A stretch of DNA of 5,403 nt from JBBQIY01 sp964618405 (lineage in GTDB: Bacteria > Verrucomicrobiota > Kiritimatiellia > RFP12 > UBA3636). Made by a program: the position numbers and the translations under genes. The notes beneath the pieces were generated by a model. The model did no database searches and was not told the origin of the DNA. It saw only the letters and a program-made list of their open reading frames with translations. Below, one piece after another: positions 1 to 5,343 of the stretch (position 1 is the first letter of the stretch; every line of letters starts with the position of its first letter). The DNA lies in the NCBI GenBank assembly GCA_964618405.1, contig CAZUAY010000272.1, forward strand, positions 1 to 5,403, read 5' to 3'.

Positions 1-13
1 CGAAGTTTCCCAC

Positions 14-50
14 TTGGAAATTGGATTTGAGTGTTGGCTGTTGGAAATTG
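14..50. repeat. Duplicated 10-mer TTGGAAATTG
   Basis: The 10-mer TTGGAAATTG occurs exactly at 14-23 and again at 41-50, 27 bp start to start. The first copy is also the right arm of a small hairpin, TTTCC (6-10) with GGAAA (16-20) around a 5-nt loop, extendable by a G-T and an A-T pair. This could be the edge of an intergenic repeat family or the tail of an upstream gene's 3' region; the sequence alone does not decide. No reading frame across this stretch looks coding. Confidence 0.35.
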
Positions 51-103
51 AGAGTACAAAGAACTCAGAAACCTTTTCGGATAACGTCTAGCAACTCGCT
101 ACT

Positions 104-163
104 GTAATCGATCGAGTGGGTGGTGCTCCTCTGTCTGCCCAACCCCAGCGACTGACCGATTAC
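104..163. repeat. Widely spaced inverted repeat upstream of the bio promoter
   Basis: GTAATCG at 104-110 is matched by its exact reverse complement CGATTAC at 157-163, with 46 bp between the arms. The left arm runs into the 8-bp palindrome TCGATCGA (108-115). Partial pairing of GGGTGG with the C-rich stretch near 140-147 could extend a folded form. The element lies just upstream of the putative -35, so it could be a DNA site or the remains of an upstream transcript's 3' structure. It has an A-run, not a T-run, on its + strand 3' side, so it is not a + strand intrinsic terminator. It does not resemble the BirA operator I know from enterobacteria. Confidence 0.25.
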
Positions 164-183
164 AAAAAATGCTTGAAAAAATG

Positions 184-212
184 TTGTATGGAATAGGGTG
201 AAGCGTTATAAT
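184..212 (+). promoter_or_regulatory. Putative sigma-70-type promoter for bioBAF
   Basis: A perfect -10 hexamer TATAAT lies at 207-212. TTGTAT at 184-189 matches the -35 consensus at TTG only, with an ideal 17-bp spacer. Initiation would fall near 219-220, leaving a leader of about 77 nt before the bioB start. This is the only strong -10 match with a usable -35 in the upstream region, and the three bio genes follow with no gap large enough for another promoter. The weak -35 fits either low expression or activation, but that is inference. Confidence 0.5.
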
Positions 213-281
213 CTCAATTTCTTTTCAGATGTATGAGCGAACCCTATCTGGCATTTATTTTATTGCCAGCGCCATCGATGA

Positions 282-296
282 GATGAAGACGTCATC
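282..296 (+). promoter_or_regulatory. Small hairpin abutting the bioB start codon
   Basis: GATGA (282-286) pairs with TCATC (292-296) around a 5-nt loop, ending one base before the bioB ATG at 297. The left arm contains the only purine-rich stretch that might act as a ribosome binding site, so folding could mask initiation. A five-codon ORF (283-300, MKTSS) also ends across the bioB start in an ATGA overlap, which could couple translation. The stem is short and partly A-T, so this may be chance. Confidence 0.22.
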
Positions 297-1265
297 ATGA
301 TAATAAAAATACAAGACCTACTCGAAAGAATACTAAAAGGCGAAGCTATTTCGCGCGCGGATGCATTAAGCATTTACGAGACTGTCCCCTTTTCCGAAAT
401 CGGCGACGCTGCCGAGATCGTGACGAAACGTATGGCCCCGCAGCAATTCGACATGTGCTCGATTATCAACGCCAAGTCAGGAGCTTGTCCTGAAAATTGT
501 AAATGGTGCGCACAATCGGCTCATCATACTACCCGTGCCGAAGTGTATGGCTTTGTTGGCGCCGAGAAATGCGTTGAATATGCCCTGCATAACGAAGCGC
601 ATGGCGTTGCTCGGTTTTCACTGGTGACCAGTGGTAGAAAGCCAGGTGCAGCGATGTTAGAAGAGATTTGCGCAGCGGTTCGGGCGATCAAAGCCAGATC
701 TGAAATCAAGTTGTGCGCGTCGCTCGGGCTGATGGACGAAGCGGCTTTAGCAAAGCTTTTTGAGGCAGGGGTTGTTCGCTACCATTGCAATCTCGAAACA
801 GCCCCCACCTACTTCGACGAGGTTTGTACCACCCATGCAATCGACGATAAGGTCAATACCTTGAAGGCTGCAAAGCGGGTGGGCATGGAAATTTGTAGTG
901 GTGGAATCTTCGGAATGGGAGAAACGATGGAGCAGCGCATCGAGATGGCCTTTGCCTTGAAAGAGCTCGAGGTTTCATCAATCCCAATTAACCTGCTCTG
1001 TCCAATCCCCGGAACACCCCTTGCAACCCAGAAGCCGTTAACTCTGGAGGAAATCATCGTGAGCATCGCGCTCTTCAGGCTCATTCACCCCACCGCTTAC
1101 CTGCGGTTTGCGGGTGGGCGTGACCAGCTTTCACCAGAAGGTGTTAAGCGTGCGCTAAGAATCGGCATCAACGCGGCCATCGTGGGAGATCTGTTGACCA
1201 CAATTGGTTCGACGATTTCGAATGACAAGGTGCTCATACGCGAGGCTGGCTATTCGGTTGACTGA
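297..1265 (+). CDS. bioB: Biotin synthase (radical SAM)
   Basis: BioB inserts sulfur into dethiobiotin, the last step of biotin synthesis, in the cytoplasm. The 322-residue length is normal for the family. The radical-SAM motif CPENCKWC supplies C64, C68 and C71 for the [4Fe-4S] cluster. Downstream landmarks are YHCNLET (162-168), CSGGIFGMGET (200-210), PINLLCPIPGTP (230-241) and LRFAGGRDQLSP (269-280). Compared with E. coli from memory, C140, C200 and R270 match auxiliary-cluster ligands C128, C188 and R260. The C97 position is Ser108 (RFSLVTSGR), and the H152 position is Cys164. That resembles BioB variants of anaerobes in which auxiliary-cluster coordination differs, so the sulfur-donor cluster may not be the classic [2Fe-2S]. 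The ATG at 297 is chosen because the N-terminus aligns with the family and no upstream in-frame start looks better; its ribosome binding site is weak. First gene of bioBAF. Identity is certain; the cluster type is inference. Confidence 0.97.
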   Translation: MIIKIQDLLERILKGEAISRADALSIYETVPFSEIGDAAEIVTKRMAPQQFDMCSIINAKSGACPENCKWCAQSAHHTTRAEVYGFVGAEKCVEYALHNEAHGVARFSLVTSGRKPGAAMLEEICAAVRAIKARSEIKLCASLGLMDEAALAKLFEAGVVRYHCNLETAPTYFDEVCTTHAIDDKVNTLKAAKRVGMEICSGGIFGMGETMEQRIEMAFALKELEVSSIPINLLCPIPGTPLATQKPLTLEEIIVSIALFRLIHPTAYLRFAGGRDQLSPEGVKRALRIGINAAIVGDLLTTIGSTISNDKVLIREAGYSVD

Positions 1266-1270
1266 TTTTA

Positions 1271-2542
1271 ATGAACACGGAATTCGATAAAGAACATCTT
1301 TGGCATCCTTATGCATCGGCTACGAATCCGCTTCCAGTCTATCCTGTTCGGCGTGCATCGGGCGTTATGCTTGAGCTTGAAGACGGAACCCAGTTGCTTG
1401 ACGGCATGTCCTCTTGGTGGTGTGCCATTCACGGTTACAACCACCCCGTTCTCAATGCGGCGGCGAAAGCGCAGCTGGCCGCGATGTCGCATGTGATGTT
1501 CGGCGGTCTGACGCATGCGCCCGCGATTGAGCTTGGCGAGCTGTTGCTCTCCATCGGTCCGAAGTCGATGCAGCATATCTTCTATGCCGATTCTGGTTCC
1601 GTGGCGGTTGAGGTTGCTATGAAGATGGCGGTGCAGTTTCACCATGCCGCTGGCAGACCGGACAAATCAAACTTTGCAACAATACGCTCCGGCTATCATG
1701 GTGACACCTGGAATGCGATGTCCGTTTGCGACCCCGCAACCGGCATGCATTCCCTCTTTGGATCTTCCTTGCCAATCCGCCATTTTATGCCCGCACCGCA
1801 ATCGCGTTTTGGCGGGGAATGGATGGAATCCGATATTCAACCGCTGGAAACTCTGCTTGCCGATCATGAGCGTGATATTGCAGCGTTGATTCTAGAGCCC
1901 ATTGTGCAGGGTGCAGGCGGCATGCGCTTTTACCATCCTGAATACCTCCGTCGTGCCGCGACGCTTTGTCGTCAGCATGATGTCCTTTTAATTTTCGATG
2001 AAATTGCAACCGGCTTTGGTCGAACCGGCAAGCTTTTTGCTTGGGAACATGCTGGCGTTGAGCCCGATATCATGTGCATTGGCAAGGCCTTGACAGGCGG
2101 GTATTTGACACTTTCCGCAGTTCTCACGACCGCCCCTGTTGCCGAGGTTATCTCTTCGAAGGATCCTGGATGTTTTATGCATGGACCTACGTTTATGGCG
2201 AATCCGTTGGCGTGTGCTATTGCATTGGCATCGACGCAACTACTCCTCGCCTCAGGTTGGCAGTCGACGGTTCAAAACATCTCCGAATGGTTGGCGTCAG
2301 GGCTTGCCCCAGCGAGAGCGCTTCCGCAGGTTGCGGATGTACGCATTCTGGGCGCGATCGGTGTTATTGAGCTGAAAAAGCCTGTTAACATGGAAACCAT
2401 TCAACGCCGCTTTGTTGAGGAGGGCGTCTGGATTCGACCGTTTGGGCGCCTTGTCTATGCTATGCCGCCCTACATCAGCACATTCAATGACCTTGAGAAG
2501 TTGACCACGGTTCTGTGCAAAATAATCGGAGAGCAACCCTGA
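1271..2542 (+). CDS. bioA: Adenosylmethionine-8-amino-7-oxononanoate aminotransferase (DAPA synthase)
   Basis: This PLP-dependent class III aminotransferase converts 7-keto-8-aminopelargonate (KAPA) to 7,8-diaminopelargonate, with SAM as amino donor. The 423 residues are close to the E. coli enzyme (about 429) and collinear with it. Visible landmarks are HLWHPYASAT (Y14), DGMSSWWCAIHGYNHP (45-59, active-site Trp pair W49-W50), ADSGSVAVEVAMKMA (106-120, PLP phosphate region), GYHGDT (141-146), EPIVQGAGGM (209-218), DEIATGFGRTG (243-253, D243 to the pyridine nitrogen), GKALTGG (271-277, Schiff-base K272), HGPTFMANPLAC (304-315) and WIRPFG (387-392). The Tyr and Trp residues fit the SAM-using BioA type rather than the lysine-using BioK type. 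The start at 1271 is 5 nt after the bioB stop and has no clear Shine-Dalgarno, so translation is probably coupled to bioB. No truncation or missing catalytic residue is seen. Confidence 0.97.
   Translation: MNTEFDKEHLWHPYASATNPLPVYPVRRASGVMLELEDGTQLLDGMSSWWCAIHGYNHPVLNAAAKAQLAAMSHVMFGGLTHAPAIELGELLLSIGPKSMQHIFYADSGSVAVEVAMKMAVQFHHAAGRPDKSNFATIRSGYHGDTWNAMSVCDPATGMHSLFGSSLPIRHFMPAPQSRFGGEWMESDIQPLETLLADHERDIAALILEPIVQGAGGMRFYHPEYLRRAATLCRQHDVLLIFDEIATGFGRTGKLFAWEHAGVEPDIMCIGKALTGGYLTLSAVLTTAPVAEVISSKDPGCFMHGPTFMANPLACAIALASTQLLLASGWQSTVQNISEWLASGLAPARALPQVADVRILGAIGVIELKKPVNMETIQRRFVEEGVWIRPFGRLVYAMPPYISTFNDLEKLTTVLCKIIGEQP
2528..2533 (+). promoter_or_regulatory. Ribosome binding site of bioF
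   Basis: GGAGAG sits 8 nt before the ATG at 2542, inside the last codons of bioA. It is the clearest Shine-Dalgarno sequence in the window. It favours the 2542 start over the in-frame GTG at 2515, which has no comparable site and would add nine residues not expected in the family. Confidence 0.7.
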
Positions 2543-3771
2543 TGCGCAATCCCCTCTACGAACGCATGGAATCAGAACTTTTCGGACTTCGGGCTACCGG
2601 CAATCTGCGCAGCCTTCCTGTGGCAGAGTTCAGACTCTGCCATGCGATTTCTGAAGGACGAGAACTGCTGAATCTGTCGTCGAACGATTATCTCGGCATT
2701 GCTGCCGACTTGTCGTTACGCGAGGAATTTCTCCACACACTGACGTCGAAAAATTTTATCCCGACCGCCTCCTCCTCGCGACTTCTCACCGGCAATTCAG
2801 AGGCGTATAGGCAGCTTGAAGCAACGTTGAAAGCGCTCTACAAAGCTGATGCTGCGCTTGTCTTCGGTAGTGGCTACCACGCCAATACGGGAATTCTCCC
2901 AGCGATTGCAGATCGCGATACGGAGATTTTTTCGGACAAGCTTGTCCACGCCAGCCTCATTGATGGCATTCGCCTTTCCGATGCGAAGAGTTTGCGTTTT
3001 CGTCATAACGACTTGGCTGAGCTTCGGCGTCTGCTTAGGGCGTCGGTGGAGCAACACTCCGAGAAAGTGCGTATCATCGTGACGGAGAGTATTTTTAGTA
3101 TGGATGGCGATATCGCAGATTTGCCTGCGCTCGTCGCGATCAAAAAAGAATTCCCCAACGTTTTGTTGTATTTAGACGAAGCGCACGCGGTTGGCGTGCG
3201 TGGCCTTACTGGGCTTGGTCTTGCAGAAGAAATGGGGGTGCTAGGTGATATCGATTTTCTCGTAGGGACGTTCGGCAAGGCACTTGCGTCGACGGGTGCG
3301 TTTGTGATAACGAGCCGCCTCGTTTGTGATTGGCTTATAAACAAGATGCGAACGTTGATCTATACGACAGCACTGCCACCACTAAATTTACAGTGGACCA
3401 ACTTCGTTATGAAAAGGTTGTCTGGTTTGGGCGAACGGAGAGAACGATTGCTGGCGTATGGCAAAACAGTTGCTGCTGCTGTTCGGCAGACAGAATGTGC
3501 TTGTCCGTCAGCCTCGCAGATTGTTCCTTGGGTGATCGGATCCAGCGCCGATACGATTACTTATGCTCAGAAGTTGAGGGATGCGGGATACTATGCGCTG
3601 CCCGTTCGCCCTCCGACTGTTGCAGAAGGTACGTCGAGAATTCGGTTTTCGTTGACGAGTGCAATTCCTTATGAGGAGATTGACACTCTCGCCGCTACGA
3701 TTTTGGAGCTTTCGGAACGTGGGAATGCTGCGAAGAGAGCTGGGAGTGCTGGTGTGGGAGCTGAGACCTAG
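2542..3771 (+). CDS. bioF: 8-amino-7-oxononanoate synthase (KAPA synthase)
   Basis: BioF is a PLP enzyme of the alpha-oxoamine synthase family. It condenses a pimeloyl thioester with L-alanine, losing CO2, to give KAPA, the first step of ring assembly. From the ATG at 2542 it has 409 residues, against about 385 usually. Landmarks are LSSNDYLGI (45-53), SSRLLTGN (78-85), FGSGYHANTG (108-117), HASLIDG (136-142, H136 stacking on PLP), SMDGDIADL (186-194), YLDEAHAVGVRG (210-221, D212 and H215), GTFGKALASTGAF (242-254, Schiff-base K246) and VRPPTVAEGTSRIRFSLT (355-372). The family relatives Kbl and SPT are less likely given the adjacent bioA and the RPPTVPxGT-like motif. The C-terminal 17 or so residues (393-409) are a Gly/Ala-rich tail beyond the usual end. 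The start overlaps the bioA stop by one base (TGATG), which implies coupling. Confidence 0.95.
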   Translation: MRNPLYERMESELFGLRATGNLRSLPVAEFRLCHAISEGRELLNLSSNDYLGIAADLSLREEFLHTLTSKNFIPTASSSRLLTGNSEAYRQLEATLKALYKADAALVFGSGYHANTGILPAIADRDTEIFSDKLVHASLIDGIRLSDAKSLRFRHNDLAELRRLLRASVEQHSEKVRIIVTESIFSMDGDIADLPALVAIKKEFPNVLLYLDEAHAVGVRGLTGLGLAEEMGVLGDIDFLVGTFGKALASTGAFVITSRLVCDWLINKMRTLIYTTALPPLNLQWTNFVMKRLSGLGERRERLLAYGKTVAAAVRQTECACPSASQIVPWVIGSSADTITYAQKLRDAGYYALPVRPPTVAEGTSRIRFSLTSAIPYEEIDTLAATILELSERGNAAKRAGSAGVGAET

Positions 3772-3792
3772 CGAAACGACACTGTGGTTTCG
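3772..3792 (+). terminator. Hairpin directly after bioF, weak terminator candidate
   Basis: CGAAAC (3772-3777) pairs perfectly with GTTTCG (3787-3792) around a 9-nt loop, starting on the base after the bioF stop. The next bases are GGG and the first T-run (TTTT) comes only around 3810, so it lacks the U-tract of a classical intrinsic terminator. It could stabilise the mRNA 3' end or assist Rho-type termination. Its placement at the operon end is the main argument for it. Confidence 0.3.
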
Positions 3793-3834
3793 GGGTTAAG
3801 CGCGACACGTTTTCATCTCCTTCTCTTCAGCGAC

Positions 3835-3848
3835 AAAAAAAAAAAAAA
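3835..3848. repeat. Run of 14 A in the bioF-hydrolase spacer
   Basis: Fourteen consecutive A residues lie in the 276-nt spacer between bioF and the hydrolase gene. The sequence beyond it is AT-rich. Read on the - strand it is a T-run preceded by a poor hairpin (GCGTT with AATGC, 14-nt loop), which is too weak to call a terminator, and no - strand gene lies nearby. It may be a bendable A-tract, an upstream element for the hydrolase promoter, or partly a sequencing or assembly length artefact. Confidence 0.6.
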
Positions 3849-3937
3849 CGCATTGCATCTGTTTCAGTAACGCAGTATATTTGACGTAAATCGGAAATAA
3901 AAATGAATCGGATAGCATTTAGAATAATTGTTTGATC

Positions 3938-3968
3938 TTGTGTGCTCCAGCATCAACCAAGTTATAAG
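3938..3968 (+). promoter_or_regulatory. Possible promoter of the SGNH hydrolase gene
   Basis: TATAAG at 3963-3968 is a fair -10, with TTGTGT at 3938-3943 as a possible -35 across a long 19-bp spacer. A better -35 word, TTGACG at 3881-3886, has no convincing -10 at the right distance. The 276-nt gap and the hairpin after bioF suggest the hydrolase has its own promoter somewhere here; the exact site is uncertain. Confidence 0.2.
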
Positions 3969-4047
3969 CAAACGAAAGCCGCATTTTATTTTACTTCTAT
4001 CGCGCGTCATCTAAGACCTTTTTAAAGATCAACAGAAAAACATCATT

Positions 4048-4872
4048 ATGAAATCAAGCATTCACATATTGTCTGTAGCCTTCGCACTGTTTGCACTTAC
4101 CTCCTATGCAGATCTTCAGGTCAAAAATGGCGACAGTGTTGCTTTCCTTGGTGATTCTATTACTGCATACGGTAATGTTGCTCCCGGGGGCTACCTTCAC
4201 TTAGTTGCGAACGGGCTCAAGGCCGAAGGCGTGAGCATATCGATCATTCCAGCAGGCATCTCGGGACACAAATCAGATCAGATGTTGGCGCGCGTCGAAA
4301 AAGACGTGCTGGTCAAGAAGCCTCAGTGGATGCTCCTGTCGTGCGGTGTAAACGATGTCTGGCACGGGGAGAGAGGAGTCCAACTGGAAGCGTACAAGAC
4401 GAATATTGCGGAAATTGTGCGCAGTGCGCAAGAAGCTGGCGTCAAGGTCATGCTCCTCACGTCGACAATGATCCGTGAAGACCAGCAGGGAGCAGAAAAT
4501 CAGAAACTCATTGCTTACAACGACTATCTGCGTGAACTCGCCGAAGAAAAAGGTTGTCTCTTGGCCGATTTGAACAAGGCGATGCAGGAAGCTGTTGAAA
4601 AAGCGAAAACTACAGGAGAGAAGATTACGACGGATGGGGTCCACATGGCATTTGGCGGAAACAAGATGATGGCGGCGGGCATTTTACGCGCTTTCGGTGT
4701 GGAAGAGGCAAAACTAGCCAAGATTATCCTCACCTGGGATTCGATTCCAGGAGCGATTCCTCAGACCACACTTTTCTCGCAAAATGAATATAGGGAGCTC
4801 GCTGAGGCTGCCCGTAGTCAGGACCTTTCCGTGCAAGATTATATTCGCAGCAAAACGCTTTCGACACCGTAG
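4048..4872 (+). CDS. Exported SGNH/GDSL-family hydrolase (esterase or lipase-like)
   Basis: This 274-residue protein starts with a Sec-type signal peptide: Lys2, a hydrophobic core at about 5-18, and likely cleavage after Ala21 (SYA/DL). All SGNH blocks are present: FLGDSIT (33-39, nucleophile S37), block II Gly70 in PAGISGHKSDQML, block III GVNDVW (G100, N102) and block V DGVHM (D196, H199). Such enzymes hydrolyse esters, commonly acetyl groups on polysaccharides, and the compact single domain fits a carbohydrate esterase. The substrate cannot be read from sequence. Residues 215-274 form a tail after the catalytic His with no motif I recognise. The ATG at 4048 is fixed by the signal peptide; the ribosome binding site is poor and the leader is A-rich. 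It is probably transcribed apart from bioBAF. Periplasmic export argues against a BioH-like role in pimelate synthesis. Confidence 0.9.
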   Translation: MKSSIHILSVAFALFALTSYADLQVKNGDSVAFLGDSITAYGNVAPGGYLHLVANGLKAEGVSISIIPAGISGHKSDQMLARVEKDVLVKKPQWMLLSCGVNDVWHGERGVQLEAYKTNIAEIVRSAQEAGVKVMLLTSTMIREDQQGAENQKLIAYNDYLRELAEEKGCLLADLNKAMQEAVEKAKTTGEKITTDGVHMAFGGNKMMAAGILRAFGVEEAKLAKIILTWDSIPGAIPQTTLFSQNEYRELAEAARSQDLSVQDYIRSKTLSTP

Positions 4873-4874
4873 TG

Positions 4875-4889
4875 GTTCCGATAAGGAAC
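4875..4889 (+). terminator. Short hairpin after the hydrolase stop
   Basis: GTTCC (4875-4879) pairs with GGAAC (4885-4889) around a 5-nt loop, two bases after the TAG stop. Only five pairs and no following T-run make it a weak candidate. The better terminator candidate lies about 290 nt further on. Confidence 0.15.
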
Positions 4890-4998
4890 AGTTGTCATGC
4901 GTATGAGGCAATCGATTTCTTGAAGCTATCGCGCCGAGTGAACATCTCATGCTGAGGCTCTGCGTGGATGTCGGAGACTATGTTGGGGAGGCGGGCGA

Positions 4999-5036
4999 GT
5001 GCGCCGCATGGCACACTCGTAGAGGTGTGCGCCGCA
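4999..5036. repeat. Duplicated 10-mer GTGCGCCGCA flanking a 6-bp hairpin
   Basis: GTGCGCCGCA occurs at 4999-5008 and 5027-5036, 28 bp apart. Between and overlapping them, GCACAC (5011-5016) and GTGTGC (5025-5030) form a perfect 6-bp stem with an 8-nt loop. The stretch is more GC-rich than its surroundings. It could be an intergenic repeat unit; no family is recognised. Confidence 0.4.
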
Positions 5037-5160
5037 CAGTTAATGCTATTTCATGGCATTAAGGATTCCGAAGCGTTAGCCTTTGTTGTACGCGTAATCC
5101 AGCAAGCCGAGTTCGGTTGTAGCGCTGATGGTTCTATTTGGTGGCTCGATCCAGTGCATT

Positions 5161-5180
5161 CACGGGCCGTCCCGTGTTTT
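5161..5180 (+). terminator. Intrinsic terminator candidate
   Basis: CACGGG (5161-5166) pairs perfectly with CCCGTG (5171-5176) around the tetraloop CCGT, followed at once by TTTT and then CTC. The GC-rich stem plus T-tract is the best intrinsic-terminator shape in the window, though the stem and the T-tract are both short. It would stop + strand transcripts, either a long read-through from the hydrolase gene or a small RNA starting in 4873-5160, before they enter the CRISPR array in antisense. On the - strand it lacks a T-tract. Confidence 0.45.
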
Positions 5181-5245
5181 CTCGGTTCTCAGATTCCCTA
5201 GCTCTTCTCTACAGGCATCAGCTTGCCCACCCCAAGCAATGATAT

Positions 5246-5343
5246 GTTTCAAGTCACGCGCCCACGTGGGGCGCGACGCGAGAGACCGCAATCATGCCGT
5301 TCATTTTTTGTGTTTCAATTCACGCGCCCACGTGGGGCGCGAC
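5246..5343 (-). CRISPR. Minimal CRISPR array, type I-C style repeats (2 repeats, 1 spacer)
   Basis: Two 32-nt repeats (5246-5277 and 5312-5343) flank a 34-nt spacer (5278-5311). The repeats differ at one base only: G at 5253 against T at 5319. On the - strand the repeat starts GTCGCGCCCC, has a central CCCACGTGGG-like palindrome able to form a GC-rich hairpin, and ends ATTGAAAC. This is the form I associate with type I-C (Cas5d/Cas8c) systems. Transcription is therefore expected from right to left, making 5312-5343 the leader-side repeat and the altered copy at 5246-5277 the terminal one, in line with the usual decay of terminal repeats. The single crRNA would take its 5' handle from the intact repeat, so the change at 5253 would fall outside the mature guide. 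No further repeat is present at the expected spacing on either side. Confidence 0.85.

Larger units (their letters stand above)
4873..5245. other. 373-nt region without a convincing gene, rich in small hairpins
   Basis: No frame here looks like a known protein. A 77-codon frame at 4968-5201 lacks a ribosome binding site, shows no domain and runs through a terminator-like hairpin. Structures seen in order are GTTCC/GGAAC (4875-4889), GCACAC/GTGTGC (5011-5030), TTAATGC/GCATTAA (5040-5062, 7-bp stem, 9-nt loop), the 5161-5180 terminator candidate and GCTTG/CAAGC (5221-5237). It may be a long 3' region of the hydrolase gene, a small RNA, gene debris, or a dispersed repeat. It ends at the CRISPR's distal repeat, and no further repeat is found at the expected spacing on that side. 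Confidence 0.45.

Noticed and set aside
1268..1645. A long - strand open frame inside bioA
   Set aside because: It lies antisense to a clearly conserved aminotransferase frame and has no recognisable motif, so it is a shadow frame.
2515..2541. Upstream GTG start adding nine residues to BioF
   Set aside because: The ATG at 2542 has a good GGAGAG at 8 nt and a stop/start overlap with bioA, and gives the family's normal N-terminus.
3835..3870. Intrinsic terminator on the - strand using the A-run as a U-tract
   Set aside because: The adjoining stem is only five pairs with a G-T and a 14-nt loop, and no - strand gene lies upstream of it.
4048..4872. The hydrolase as a BioH-like pimeloyl-ACP methyl ester esterase
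   Set aside because: It is an SGNH fold with a signal peptide and is separated from bioF by 276 nt, whereas BioH-type enzymes are cytoplasmic alpha/beta hydrolases.
4968..5201. A 77-codon open frame on the + strand between the hydrolase and the CRISPR
   Set aside because: It has no ribosome binding site, no recognisable domain, a repeat-like N-terminal part and a terminator-shaped hairpin inside it, so it is treated as non-coding.
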